DNA from: Acidimicrobiaceae bacterium | GTDB lineage: Bacteria; Actinomycetota; Acidimicrobiia; Acidimicrobiales; RAAP-2 | DNA: 37,659 bases | Reading direction: 5' to 3' | Assembly (NCBI GenBank): GCA_003155915.1 | Contig: PMFA01000002.1 | Span: 1 to 37,659, forward strand | Part shown: piece after piece, positions 25,689 through 34,552 of the stretch | Layout: every line of letters begins with the position of its first letter | Position numbering within the stretch: the first letter of the stretch is position 1 | Made by a program: the position numbers and the translations under genes | The notes under the pieces: model-generated | Database searches by the model: none | What the model saw: the letters and a program-made list of their open reading frames with translations, nothing else | Told to the model about the DNA's origin: nothing

Positions 25689-27026
25689 ATGAATTCGACG
25701 CCCAATAAGATCCCGAACAAGCTCGGCGATGACCTGCTGGACAAGGTCACGAACCTTGCCAAGCGGCGCGGGTTCATCTTCCCCTCGGCTGAGATCTACG
25801 GCGGATTCCGCTCCACCTACGACTACGGCCCCCTGGGCGTCAACATGCTGCGCAACGTCAAGCAGGCCTGGTGGCGCGCGATGGTCCAGATGCGCTCGGA
25901 CATCGTGGGCTTGGACGCCGCGATCCTCGGGCCGCCCGCCATCTGGGCCGCGTCGGGCCACTTAGAGACGTTCACCGACCCGTTGGTGGACTGCAAGAAG
26001 TGCAAAGAGCGCTGGCGCGAGGACAAGATCGACGGCGTCTGTCCGAACTGCGGCTCTACCGAGTTCACCGAACCACGGGCCTTCAACCTGATGTTCAAGA
26101 CCCAGGCCGGTCCGGTCGAGGGTGAGGGCGCCACGGCGTACCTACGCCCCGAGACGGCCCAGGGCATCTTCACGAACTTCGCCAACGTGCTCTCGACGGT
26201 GCGAAAGAAGCCGCCCTTCGGCATCGCCCAGATCGGCAAGTCCTTTCGCAACGAGATCACGCCGCAGAACTTCGTCTTTCGCACCCGCGAGTTCGAGCAG
26301 ATGGAGATGGAGTACTTCGTCCCCCCGGCCGACGCCGAGCAATGGTACCGCTACTGGATTGAGACACGCCTCGCCTGGTACCTCGACCTGGGTATCCCCG
26401 CCGAGCAACTCCGTTTGCACGAGCACGCCAAAGAGGACCTCTCGCACTATTCGCGCGGTACGACCGACGTGGAGTTCGTCTATCCGTGGGGCTGGGACGA
26501 ACTCGAGGGCGTCGCCAATCGCGGCGACTACGACCTGACCCAGCACGCCAACGCCTCGGGCGTCGCGCTCGACTACTTCGATCAGACGACGAACGAGCGC
26601 TACACGCCCTACGTCATCGAGCCGGCCGCCGGCGCCACGCGCGCGATGATGGCGTTCCTGCTCGCCGCCTATCACGAGGACCTCGTCGAGGGCGAGAGCC
26701 GCACGGTCCTGCGACTCGACTGGCGGCTCGCGCCCTACCAAGTTGCCGTCCTGCCCCTCTCGAAGAAGGCCGAGTTGGAGGACGTGTCGCGCGAGGTCCT
26801 GGAGTTACTGCAGCCGCACTTCATGTGCGACTACGACGTCACCCAGTCCATTGGTCGTCGCTACCGTCGCCAGGACGAGGTCGGCACGCCCTACTGCGTG
26901 ACGGTCGACTTCGACACACTCAGCGACCGCGCGGTGACCGTGCGCGACCGCGACACGACCGAGCAGGTCCGGGTGGCGATTCCCGAACTGCTCGCGTCGC
27001 TGCGCGAACGAACGGGACAGTCCTGA
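25689..27026 (+). CDS. glyS: glycine--tRNA ligase (alpha2 type)
   Basis: A 445-residue class II synthetase of the homodimeric type found in Gram-positives, archaea and eukaryotes. Motifs are [23 protein letters not shown] at the N-terminus, a four-Cys zinc site (CKKCKERW and CPNCGS), the class II motif 2 region ([33 protein letters not shown]), motif 3 ([14 protein letters not shown]), and a C-terminal anticodon-binding domain ([16 protein letters not shown]). Length is typical. The methyltransferase gene follows after one base. Confidence 0.96.
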   Translation: MNSTPNKIPNKLGDDLLDKVTNLAKRRGFIFPSAEIYGGFRSTYDYGPLGVNMLRNVKQAWWRAMVQMRSDIVGLDAAILGPPAIWAASGHLETFTDPLVDCKKCKERWREDKIDGVCPNCGSTEFTEPRAFNLMFKTQAGPVEGEGATAYLRPETAQGIFTNFANVLSTVRKKPPFGIAQIGKSFRNEITPQNFVFRTREFEQMEMEYFVPPADAEQWYRYWIETRLAWYLDLGIPAEQLRLHEHAKEDLSHYSRGTTDVEFVYPWGWDELEGVANRGDYDLTQHANASGVALDYFDQTTNERYTPYVIEPAAGATRAMMAFLLAAYHEDLVEGESRTVLRLDWRLAPYQVAVLPLSKKAELEDVSREVLELLQPHFMCDYDVTQSIGRRYRRQDEVGTPYCVTVDFDTLSDRAVTVRDRDTTEQVRVAIPELLASLRERTGQS

Positions 27027-27027
27027 C

Positions 27028-27771
27028 GTGACCTACGACGGGCGGGGCCTGCGCTTCGGCACCGTCGCCGAGCAGTACGACCTCTATCGCCCGCCGCCAC
27101 CCCGCGAGGTTGAAGCGATCTTCGGCGACCTGCGCGGTTCGGCGGTGCTCGAAGTCGGCGCGGGCACGGGCAAGTGGACGAGACTGTTGCTCGAACTCGG
27201 GGCAACGGTCACGGTCGTGGAACCGGACGACGACATGCGCACGGTGCTCGTGCGCCGAAGTCCCGAGGCGCACACCCTGAAGGGTGTCGCTGAGGACCTG
27301 CCGGTTGATGACGCGTCCTTTGACGCCGCGCTCGTCTCCTCGGCGTGGCACTGGTTCGAGCAACCGGCCGCGATCAATGAGATGGCCCGCGTGTTGCGCG
27401 ACGGTGGCGCGCTCTTCGTCCTGTGGAATGGATTCAGCCGCGACGTGCCGTGGTTGGACGAACTCACGGCTCTTCGCGAGCGACCCGATGACGTGCATAA
27501 ACGACCTCGGGGCTGGGGCGTCGGCTTCGACGCCGAGAGCGACTTCGAAGGTGAATCAGATATTGAAGTCAATTGGACGTGGACGAGGACTATCGACGAG
27601 GTGGTGTCGCTCTTCGGCACGTACTCGGGCGCGATCATCCGCGGTGATGACGATCGACGAGCGATGGAGCGCGCGGTTCGTGAACGGCTCGAAACTCTCG
27701 CCACGGACGGCGCCGTGGAGATCCCAATGACCGTGCGTGGCACGGTCGCTCACCGACGCGCTCGCAGCTAA
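27028..27771 (+). CDS. class I SAM-dependent methyltransferase
   Basis: A 247-residue Rossmann-fold methyltransferase (Methyltransf_11/25 type). Motif I is VLEVGAGTGKWTRLL, with VTVVEPDDDM as motif II, GVAEDLPVDDASFDAALVSSAWHWF as the middle motif and VLRDGGALFVLWN later. The YRPPPPREVEAIF segment near the N-terminus is a common beginning in this group. The substrate is unknown. GTG at 27028 is one base after the glyS stop, so it is translationally coupled with glyS. Its stop overlaps the stop of the convergent MFS gene (CTAA). Confidence 0.87.
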   Translation: MTYDGRGLRFGTVAEQYDLYRPPPPREVEAIFGDLRGSAVLEVGAGTGKWTRLLLELGATVTVVEPDDDMRTVLVRRSPEAHTLKGVAEDLPVDDASFDAALVSSAWHWFEQPAAINEMARVLRDGGALFVLWNGFSRDVPWLDELTALRERPDDVHKRPRGWGVGFDAESDFEGESDIEVNWTWTRTIDEVVSLFGTYSGAIIRGDDDRRAMERAVRERLETLATDGAVEIPMTVRGTVAHRRARS

Positions 27772-28970
27772 GTCGTCGTAATCGGCTCGCGCCATACGAC
27801 AGCGAGCACCAGGATCGCGAGGCCCAACCCTCCGCCCAGCAGGCAGTCACCACGCCACCCGGCGTGTGCGTAGCACTGACCGGCGGCCAAGGATCCGAGC
27901 GCCGCGCCGATGAACGCGCACACCATGTACGCGCTGTTGATTCGGCTGCGTGCGTTGGGGGCCAGCGAGTAGACGATCGACTGGTTCGTGATCTGGAGGC
28001 CCTGCATCCCGGCGTCGAGCATGATGATCCCGAGCGCCAGAAGGACCACGACGTTGCGCCCAAAGTAGAGGACCGCGAAGGACAGCAAGATCAGTACGCC
28101 GCCGGCGATCGTCGTCAGGTGCGAGCGTTGTTTGTCGGCGTTTCGTCCCGCGACATTGGCCGCCAACACTCCCGCCGCGCCGAAGAGACCGAAGAGACCG
28201 ATCACCAGATTGTCGTAGTGGAACGGGGCGGCCGAAAGGTGGAAGGCGAGTGTCGTCCAGAGCGTCGAGAACGACGCGAAGATGAGAACTCCGTAGAGCG
28301 ATCGTCGGCGAAGCATCGGCAACGTGACGAACATGCCGAGTGTTCCCGAGAGGAGCTTTCGATAGGGAACGTGCGCGCGCGGTGGCTCATTCGGCAGCAC
28401 CCGGAACAACACGACGGCCATCAATGCCAGCGCGACGCCCGCCGCCACGTACACCGTGCGCCAGCCCGCCGCCTGGGCAATGATGCCCGAGACCGAGCGC
28501 GACAAGAGAAGCCCCATCAAGAGCCCGGTCATCAGTCGCCCGATGACGCGTCCGCGTTGGGCCGGATTGGCCATGTCAGCGCCGAGGGGGAGGATCACCT
28601 GCCCGCCGCACGAGGCCAGTCCGATGAAGAACGTGATCGTGGCGAACAGGACAAATGAGTGCACGGCGGCGCCCGCGAAAACGACGACACTGGCCAGTAG
28701 GAAAATCAGAACCGCGAGACGACGGCGGGGGATGAGGTCACCGAGCGGCACGACGAACGCGAGTCCGGCGGCGTAACCGGCCTGGATCAGCACTAAGAGC
28801 AACGTGGCCTTCGACTCGCTGATGCGAAAGTCCTTGGTCACCTGGTGCAGGAGCGGCTGCAGGTAATAGAGGTTGGCCACGATGACGCCGATAGCGAGCG
28901 ACATCAACGTGATCAACGTGCCCGAGAGCGGTTGTAACGCCTCGGTTTCGCTGGTGGGGGCCTTACTCAC
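27768..28970 (-). CDS. MFS transporter
   Basis: A 400-residue major facilitator with about twelve hydrophobic helices. Loop 2-3 has the motif-A-like GDLIPRRRLAVLI. N-terminal helices around 25-45 (LITLMSLAIGVIVANLYYLQPLLHQV) match the YdeR/YnfM-like inner-membrane exporter type. No substrate can be assigned. GTG at 28970 is supported by TAGCCT exactly six bases upstream; an independent promoter is therefore likely even though the thioesterase stop is only 23 bp away. Confidence 0.88.
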   Translation of the reverse strand: MSKAPTSETEALQPLSGTLITLMSLAIGVIVANLYYLQPLLHQVTKDFRISESKATLLLVLIQAGYAAGLAFVVPLGDLIPRRRLAVLIFLLASVVVFAGAAVHSFVLFATITFFIGLASCGGQVILPLGADMANPAQRGRVIGRLMTGLLMGLLLSRSVSGIIAQAAGWRTVYVAAGVALALMAVVLFRVLPNEPPRAHVPYRKLLSGTLGMFVTLPMLRRRSLYGVLIFASFSTLWTTLAFHLSAAPFHYDNLVIGLFGLFGAAGVLAANVAGRNADKQRSHLTTIAGGVLILLSFAVLYFGRNVVVLLALGIIMLDAGMQGLQITNQSIVYSLAPNARSRINSAYMVCAFIGAALGSLAAGQCYAHAGWRGDCLLGGGLGLAILVLAVVWREPITTT

Positions 28971-28976
28971 AACGTG

Positions 28977-28982
28977 AGGCTA
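28977..28982 (-). promoter_or_regulatory. -10 element of the MFS gene (leaderless)
   Basis: On the minus strand TAGCCT is followed by CACGTT (6 nt) and the GTG start at 28970. Confidence 0.5.
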
Positions 28983-28993
28983 ATGGTCGCCGA

Positions 28994-29413
28994 TTAGTTC
29001 GTTGGCGAGGGAGGAATGGAGTACGTGACTTGCGCTTTCGCGACCAGTTCGGTCTCGCCACGCGAGTACAGGTCGACGTCGACGACCGCGAGTCGGCGTC
29101 CGAGTTTCAGCATCCGCGTCCTCGCCATCAGGTCGGTCAACTGCGGTTTGCGCAAGAAGTCGATGTGTAGGCTCGTCGTCACCGCGAGTACGACCGGTCC
29201 GATCTGGGACATGATCGCGACCCACGCCGCGGTGTCGGCGAGCGACATCATCACCGGTCCCGAGAGTGTGCCGCCCGGTCGACCGTGACGAGCGTTGATG
29301 GCGTAGCCGACGATCACCGTCTCGTCGGTCACCTCTTCCACCTGCGGCGTGTCGACGTCAGGGAAGGCGTTGGTGAGGATTGTTTGCAGCTCGGCTGCGC
29401 CCAGCAGTGGCAT
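28994..29413 (-). CDS. PaaI-like hotdog-fold thioesterase
   Basis: A 139-residue single-hotdog protein of the PaaI/YigI-type acyl-CoA thioesterase group. The signature RPGGTLSGPVMMSLADTAAWVAI has the hotdog helix and its acidic catalytic residue, and LHIDFLRKPQ follows. Its ATG is 6 bp after the stop of the ABC permease gene, so it is probably the third gene of that operon. Substrate unknown. Confidence 0.86.
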   Translation of the reverse strand: MPLLGAAELQTILTNAFPDVDTPQVEEVTDETVIVGYAINARHGRPGGTLSGPVMMSLADTAAWVAIMSQIGPVVLAVTTSLHIDFLRKPQLTDLMARTRMLKLGRRLAVVDVDLYSRGETELVAKAQVTYSIPPSPTN

Positions 29414-29419
29414 CGCGGG

Positions 29420-30232
29420 CTAGGCGACCTTGCGGAACTGGTTGACCGCCAAAGGCGCCAGCACGGCGATGATTCCGGCGGACCAGATCAACGACATCCA
29501 CACGTGGTTACCGACCGGGTAGCCGAGCATCAGACTTCGAACGGCGTCGGTCGCTTGGCTCACGGGTTGATTGTTCGCGAAACCCTGCATCCAATGCGGC
29601 AGTTTGTAGAGCGGTATGAAGATGGTCGACGCGAACGTCAAGGGGAAGATGAGGGGAAACGTCATCGCCTGGGCGGTCTCGGAGTTCGGCGCGGCCAGGC
29701 CGATGAAGGCGAAGCCCCACGAGAGGCAGTACGCGAAGAGCAGCATCACGAGGCACGCGGCGATGTAGTCAAAGAAGCCGCCGCCCGGACGGAAGCCGAC
29801 CAGGAAGCCCACGCCGGTGATGATGATGAGCACCAAAACGTTGCGGGCGGTGTCGGCGAGCGTCCGTCCACCGAGCACCGCCATTCGGGCCATCGGGAGC
29901 GCCTTGAATCGTTCGATGAGACCTCGCTGCAGGTCTTCGGCCAGTCCGATCGCGGTACCGATCGCACCGAAAATCGTCGTCTGCACGAGGATTCCCGGTA
30001 CGAGGTAGTTGACGTACTGACCGCCCGGCACGAATGAACCGAGCGCGCCGAAAACGTAACGAAACAAGAGCACGAACATCACCGGCTGAATGACCATGAA
30101 GACGAGCGCCGTGGGAATTCGTACGAGAGCCAGCAAATTGCGGCGCGCCAACGTCAACACGTCACGCACGGCGAATCTCAAGGAGTTGTGGTGAGGCGCG
30201 GTCGTTGACGAGGTCAGGGGAGTCGTGGTCAT
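29420..30232 (-). CDS. ABC-2 type exporter permease (DrrB-like)
   Basis: A 270-residue ABC-2 membrane subunit with about six helices. The DrrB-like segments are PVMFVLLFRYVFG, VNYLVPGILVQTTIFGAIGTAIG, GLIERFKALPMAR and TFPLIFPLTFASTIFIPLYKLPHWMQ. It pairs with the ATPase encoded just upstream, whose stop it overlaps by four bases (ATGA). Members export drugs or complex lipids. The actual cargo is not determinable. Confidence 0.93.
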   Translation of the reverse strand: MTTTPLTSSTTAPHHNSLRFAVRDVLTLARRNLLALVRIPTALVFMVIQPVMFVLLFRYVFGALGSFVPGGQYVNYLVPGILVQTTIFGAIGTAIGLAEDLQRGLIERFKALPMARMAVLGGRTLADTARNVLVLIIITGVGFLVGFRPGGGFFDYIAACLVMLLFAYCLSWGFAFIGLAAPNSETAQAMTFPLIFPLTFASTIFIPLYKLPHWMQGFANNQPVSQATDAVRSLMLGYPVGNHVWMSLIWSAGIIAVLAPLAVNQFRKVA

Positions 30233-31233
30233 GCCCGGGCCTTTCGACGGGCGCGACGCGACATTTTCTCGGGGACCTCGCTGACTTCATTCTCGGCCTT
30301 GTGTCCGGTGAGGTTCAAGAAGACGTCATCGAGGCTCGGCTCTCGCAGTTGTAGTCCGGCGATCGTGATGTCGGCGCTGTCGATGCGTCGAAGGGCTTCG
30401 GCGGCAGCGACCGGTCCTTTGTCGACCGTCAACTCGATCACGGTGCCGTCGACGTTGGCGGGCTTGGCGGAGATGTCCGAGATCAGTCCGAGGGCGCGTT
30501 GCGCGTCGCCGGTCGTTGAGAACGTGAGGACCAAGACAGTGTTACCGAGGGAACTCTTTAGTTGGGAGGACGTGCCTTCGGCGATGATCTTGCCGTGATC
30601 GAGTACCACGAGTTGTTTGCAGAGTCGGTCGGCCTCTTCGAGGTACTGCGTCGTCAGAAGTACGGTCGTGCCGCCTTCGACGAGACCCTCAATGATGGCC
30701 CAGAGGTCTTGGCGAGACTGCGGATCGAGGCCGGTCGTTGGTTCGTCCAGGAAGAGGATCGGGGGATCGGCGACGAGGGCGGCCGCCAGGTCCAGGCGTC
30801 GTCGCATGCCCCCGGAGTAGGTCGTGGTCAATTTGTGCGCGAATTCGGCGAGCCCAAATTCGGCGAGCAGTTCGCGTGAACGCGCGACGGCGGTGGACTT
30901 CTCCATGTGGTTGAGAAATCCGACCATGCGAAGGTTCTCGAAACCGGTGAGGTTTTCGTCGACCGCCGCGAACTGGCCCGCGAGTCCGATGACACGCCGG
31001 ACATGGCCCGGATGCTTCACCACGTCATAACCTCCGACAATCGCGCTACCACTGGTCGGAGACAGGACCGTCGAGAGGATGCGTACCATCGTCGTCTTGC
31101 CCGATCCGTTGGGTCCGAGCAGTCCAAAGACCTGACCGGTGGGCACTTGCAAGGAGACACCGTCGAGGGCACGGAAGTCGCCGTCGCTGAACGTTCGAAC
31201 GATATCGGTCGCTTCGACCGAGAACTCAGACAC
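30229..31233 (-). CDS. ABC exporter ATP-binding protein (DrrA-like)
   Basis: A 334-residue ABC ATPase. Walker A is LLGPNGSGKTT (residues 39-49), the signature is YSGGMRRRLDLA, and Walker B is ILFLDEPTTGLDP. The H-loop region TTQYLEEAD follows. A DrrA-type C-terminal domain (about 230-320, REPSLDDVFLNLTG) is present, followed by a very basic tail (MSRRARRKARA). I chose GTG at 31233 (MSEFSVEATD), because TAAACT lies seven bases upstream; TTG at 31239 would add two residues. It is divergent from dnaG. Confidence 0.93.
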   Translation of the reverse strand: MSEFSVEATDIVRTFSDGDFRALDGVSLQVPTGQVFGLLGPNGSGKTTMVRILSTVLSPTSGSAIVGGYDVVKHPGHVRRVIGLAGQFAAVDENLTGFENLRMVGFLNHMEKSTAVARSRELLAEFGLAEFAHKLTTTYSGGMRRRLDLAAALVADPPILFLDEPTTGLDPQSRQDLWAIIEGLVEGGTTVLLTTQYLEEADRLCKQLVVLDHGKIIAEGTSSQLKSSLGNTVLVLTFSTTGDAQRALGLISDISAKPANVDGTVIELTVDKGPVAAAEALRRIDSADITIAGLQLREPSLDDVFLNLTGHKAENEVSEVPEKMSRRARRKARA

Positions 31234-31240
31234 GGCCAAG

Positions 31241-31246
31241 AGTTTA
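31241..31246 (-). promoter_or_regulatory. -10 element of the DrrAB-like operon (leaderless)
   Basis: On the minus strand TAAACT is followed by CTTGGCC (7 nt) and the GTG start at 31233. Confidence 0.45.
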
Positions 31247-31291
31247 GGCAGACGGGTTTACCGCTCCGACGTGGGTGCGGGTCGGAACCGG

Positions 31292-31297
31292 TACCTT
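31292..31297 (+). promoter_or_regulatory. -10 element of dnaG (leaderless)
   Basis: TACCTT is followed by CTTGCT (6 nt) and the ATG at 31304. Confidence 0.5.
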
Positions 31298-31303
31298 CTT
31301 GCT

Positions 31304-33142
31304 ATGGCCATATCGGAGAGTGAGATCGCGCAGGTTCGTTCCGCGACCGACATCGTGGCCCTCATTAGCGAGACGGTGGCCCTGAAGAAATCCGGTCGCC
31401 GCTGGACCGGACTGTGCCCGTTTCACGGGGAGAAGACCCCGTCATTCTCGGTGAACGCCGAAGAGGGCCGCTACTACTGCTTCGGCTGTCGCGCGTCCGG
31501 TGACCAGATCACCTTCGTGCGTGAGATCCAGCACTTGGATTTCATGGACGCCTTGCGTTTGCTCGCCGACCGCGCCGGAATCGAGTTGCACGATGACGCC
31601 AACGCCGGTCCGGCCCGCAAGGAACGTCAAGAGGCTCTCGCCGCCATGGACAAGGCGGTCACGTGGTACCACGAGCGCCTGCTCAACGCTCCCGACGCCC
31701 GACCGGCCCGCGAGTACCTCAAGTCGCGCGGCATCGGCGGCGACATCGCGCGCCAGTTCAAACTCGGTTGGGCTCCGGACGAGTGGGACGGTCTCGCCAA
31801 GGGGCTCAAGTTCACCGAGAAGGTGCTGATGGATACCGGTCTGGGGTTCGTCAACAAGGGTGATCGTCGCCAGGACGCCCTTCGAGCGCGCGTCATCTTC
31901 CCGATCTTCGATCCCGGTGGCAAGGCGATCGCCGTTGGCGGTCGTATCCTGCCGCCGCCCTACGGAGTCTCGCGTCCCGATGGCCGCGTCGAGGCGAAGT
32001 ACAAGAACTCACCGGAGACCTCGATCTACTCCAAGCGTCGCACGCTCTATGCGCTCAACTGGGCCAAGGACGACGTCATCAAGTCCGACGAGATCATCGT
32101 CTGTGAGGGTTACACCGACGTCATCGCGTTCTTCATGGCCGGGATGCCGCGTGCCGTGGCGACGTGCGGCACGGCCCTTGGCGAAGATCACTTCAAGACC
32201 ATGCGTAATTTCGCCAAACGTATCGTGCTCGCCTACGACGCCGACAAGGCCGGTCAGAGCGCGGCCGCGTCGGTTTACCAGTGGGAACGTCAACACGAAG
32301 TTGACGTGTTCGTTGCGCATCTGCCCAAGGGTCAGGACCCGGCCGAACTGGCCCAGCACGACCCCGAAGCTCTTCGAAAGTCCGTCGTCGACGCCGTCCC
32401 CTTTTTGCGATTCCGACTTGACCGCGTTCTCGAGGGGGCGAACCTCGCCACGGCCGAAGGTCGCGGTCGCGCGGCCGAACACGCCATGGAGGTGCTCGCC
32501 GAGCACCCGAGTGAGTTGGTGCGCGATCAGTACATCATGCAAGTGGCCAGCACGCTGCGACTGGAAGAGTCACTACTGCGACCGCGGGTCGCGGAACTCG
32601 CGCGCAACCCGAAAGCGCGAACCGCGAATGAACCACCGCCGATCACCGTGGGGCAACCCCGTAGTGCTCGATTGCCGATGCCGCGTCCCGGTCTCGAAGC
32701 CCTTCGACTCCGCGTGCACTTCCCCAACGACGTGAAGGATCGACTCATCGCCGCGTACTTCGTCAACGACGTGCAGCGTGAGATCTTTGAAGGACTCTCC
32801 AGTGACCGTTCACTCTCAGAGGTCATCGATGAACTCGATCGACGCGGCGAGGAGGAGGCGGCGCACGTCCTCAGTCAGCTCGCGGTCGACGAGCTCGACC
32901 GCGAGTACACGGTGGAAGACGTCACCGCCGTCGTGTCCCAACTCATCCGCAGCGCGGTCACCATCGAACTAAAGAACGTGGCTCGCGATCTCAATGACGG
33001 CACCATGGCGCCCGAAGTCGCCGACGTGACGGTTCGCGACGTGAAAGAGCGTCTTGTGCTCCTCGAAAGCCCCTCGGGACAGCTCGCCGAGAACGAACTA
33101 CGTGAGTGGCTGCTAGAGCGAACATCGTCAAGGTCGTCGTGA
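31304..33142 (+). CDS. dnaG: DNA primase
   Basis: A 612-residue primase that makes RNA primers at the fork. The N-terminal CHC2 zinc finger has Cys38, His41, Cys59 and Cys62 (CPFHGEKTPSFSV and YYCFGC). The RNA-polymerase core has the basic segment GRVIFPIFDP-like (RARVIFPIFDPGGKAIAVGGR) and the TOPRIM motif IVCEGYTDVIAFF with LAYDADKAG. The C-terminal helicase-interaction region is more diverged. ATG at 31304 is supported by TACCTT six bases upstream; a longer frame would cross the divergent promoter. The next gene is a sigma-like factor with a GTGA overlap. Confidence 0.97.
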   Translation: MAISESEIAQVRSATDIVALISETVALKKSGRRWTGLCPFHGEKTPSFSVNAEEGRYYCFGCRASGDQITFVREIQHLDFMDALRLLADRAGIELHDDANAGPARKERQEALAAMDKAVTWYHERLLNAPDARPAREYLKSRGIGGDIARQFKLGWAPDEWDGLAKGLKFTEKVLMDTGLGFVNKGDRRQDALRARVIFPIFDPGGKAIAVGGRILPPPYGVSRPDGRVEAKYKNSPETSIYSKRRTLYALNWAKDDVIKSDEIIVCEGYTDVIAFFMAGMPRAVATCGTALGEDHFKTMRNFAKRIVLAYDADKAGQSAAASVYQWERQHEVDVFVAHLPKGQDPAELAQHDPEALRKSVVDAVPFLRFRLDRVLEGANLATAEGRGRAAEHAMEVLAEHPSELVRDQYIMQVASTLRLEESLLRPRVAELARNPKARTANEPPPITVGQPRSARLPMPRPGLEALRLRVHFPNDVKDRLIAAYFVNDVQREIFEGLSSDRSLSEVIDELDRRGEEEAAHVLSQLAVDELDREYTVEDVTAVVSQLIRSAVTIELKNVARDLNDGTMAPEVADVTVRDVKERLVLLESPSGQLAENELREWLLERTSSRSS

Positions 33143-33981
33143 CCGGACAGACCCTCGTTGTCATCGGCGGACTCGAGATGACCGCTCCTTTGAGTGTCGA
33201 AGAAGAGCGCAGCCTGTATCCCCTCATCCAACAGGGACGTCGAGCGGAGCAGCTTCTCGAACGCGGATCAACCGATGCGACGGAGCGTCGACGACTGCTC
33301 CGTCAGCGTCACGCGGGTCAAGAAGCGGAATCAAAACTGCTACGCGCGACGCTGGGACTGGTTCGAACGCGGGTCGTCGAACGAGGGTATCGGTTCGGCA
33401 ACGACGAACTGGAGGCGGCCGGTGTCGAGGCACTCGTCAACGCACTCCGGAGGTTCGATCCCGAGCAAGGCAACCGATTCTCCACGTACGCCAACTATTG
33501 GATCATGAAATTGGTCAATCAGGCGGTGCAGCAACAGGCCGGTCTGACCGACTCCGAGATGCGACTGATACTGAAGTTGCAAAAGCTGATGCGAGCCAAT
33601 CCCACGAAGCAGCTGACCAAACGCGACGTCGCCCAGGGGCTCGGAGTTTCGCAGGCGAAGGCGTACGAAACGATGCAACTCAATCGCGAACTCCAGTCCC
33701 GCCGCTACGGCACGACTGAGTTGGATGAAGACACGGACTTCAAGATGCGACGCGACGCCAGTGAACCGCCCTCGTGGGTCATTGACGCGCTCCGACGAAT
33801 CTGCGGAGACGACTTTGACGCTTTCTGGCAGTTCACGTTTAGGACGATGTCGATTGATGAGATTGCGCGAGCCCAGGGCATATCGCGCCAAGGAATGACG
33901 AAACGCATTGCGCGATGTCGTCGACTCGTCGGTGAAAGCTCTGACGCCGAGCGACTCCTGCAGTGGTTTGCTCAGCAGTGA
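33139..33981 (+). CDS. compact divergent sigma-70-family factor
   Basis: A 280-residue sigma-like protein. Region 2 (about 66-128) is clear: LGLVRTRVVERGYRFGNDELEAAGVEALVNALRRF then GNRFSTYANYWIM. Region 3-like helices (about 138-175) follow and region 4 with its HTH is at about 237-262 (DEIARAQGISRQGMTKRI). Residues that in sigma-70 read the -10 and -35 are changed (see findings). Region 1 is short, and the whole is far smaller than a housekeeping RpoD. GTG at 33139 overlaps the dnaG stop (GTGA); ATG at 33178 is an alternative. It takes the dnaG-downstream position often held by rpoD. It could be an alternative sigma factor, or a degenerate one. Confidence 0.8.
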   Translation: MTGQTLVVIGGLEMTAPLSVEEERSLYPLIQQGRRAEQLLERGSTDATERRRLLRQRHAGQEAESKLLRATLGLVRTRVVERGYRFGNDELEAAGVEALVNALRRFDPEQGNRFSTYANYWIMKLVNQAVQQQAGLTDSEMRLILKLQKLMRANPTKQLTKRDVAQGLGVSQAKAYETMQLNRELQSRRYGTTELDEDTDFKMRRDASEPPSWVIDALRRICGDDFDAFWQFTFRTMSIDEIARAQGISRQGMTKRIARCRRLVGESSDAERLLQWFAQQ

Positions 33982-34024
33982 GCAAGAGTGGTCGGTGCTA
34001 ATGTTGCTCTGCCTTCGATTCCTT

Positions 34025-34097
34025 TCCCAGATAGCTCAATTGGCAGAGCAAGCGACTGTTAATCGCTAGGTTGCAGGTTCGAGTCCTGCTCTGGGAG
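34025..34097 (+). tRNA. tRNA-Asn(GTT)
   Basis: The acceptor arms TCCCAGA and TCTGGGA pair fully, with discriminator G at 34097. The anticodon stem AGCGA/TCGCT encloses the loop CTGTTAA, so the anticodon is GTT. The T-arm is GCAGG-TTCGAGT-CCTGC. No CCA is encoded. A TAATGT at 33999-34004 may be its -10. Confidence 0.96.
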
Positions 34098-34118
34098 CTT
34101 TAGCCCGTGAATTCCTGA

Positions 34119-34194
34119 AGGGCCGTAGCTCAGTGGTTAGAGCAGGGGACTCATAATCCCTCGGTCGTGGGTTCGATCCCCACCGGCCCTACCA
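34119..34194 (+). tRNA. tRNA with CAT anticodon (elongator Met or Ile2)
   Basis: AGGGCCG at 34119 pairs completely with CGGCCCT, followed by discriminator A and an encoded CCA (34192-34194). The anticodon loop is CTCATAA, giving CAT. The A1-U72 pair and the anticodon stem without three G-C pairs next to the loop exclude initiator tRNA. It could be elongator Met or the tRNA-Ile2 whose C34 is converted to lysidine; the body resembles E. coli tRNA-Ile2 in part. Sequence alone does not decide. The 3' half is duplicated at 34890-34923. Confidence 0.93.
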
Positions 34195-34342
34195 GGAGCC
34201 CTACTGGACAGCCCTACGGGATTGCCAAAGGTATCTCGGCGCGCCGTTTAATCGAGCAGACTCGCCAACCTAAAGTCTCAACCATGATGGTTCGGTAGTA
34301 AGACAAGCATCCCGTCTACCAACGATTCGGAAGGAACTGGTC

Positions 34343-34552
34343 ATGAAGACCTTTGAGGAGTATCTCGCCAAGGCTCAAGAGTGGATTGATGCCGCTGAAC
34401 GTCTGGACTTCGACCACGTTGCCGAAGCCGCATACTGCGCCGAAATCTCGCAGGCCTACGCAGCCCTAGCGCAACTCGCACTTGAAGATCACGTGGCCAA
34501 CGTAGAAGCCGGGGCACGACGCACATCACGCGCAATGATTGAAAACCCCTGA
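34343..34552 (+). CDS. 69-residue helical protein of unknown function
   Basis: 69 residues, mostly helix-forming (EEYLAKAQEWIDAAERLDFD, then AEISQAYAALAQLALEDHV), with no signal or membrane segment. AAGGA lies about 7 nt before the ATG at 34343. I recognise no family; the A/L/E-rich composition suggests a small helical bundle. It is the only convincing gene between the CAT tRNA and its duplicated fragment at 34890, so it may have arrived with a mobile segment. Confidence 0.65.
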   Translation: MKTFEEYLAKAQEWIDAAERLDFDHVAEAAYCAEISQAYAALAQLALEDHVANVEAGARRTSRAMIENP

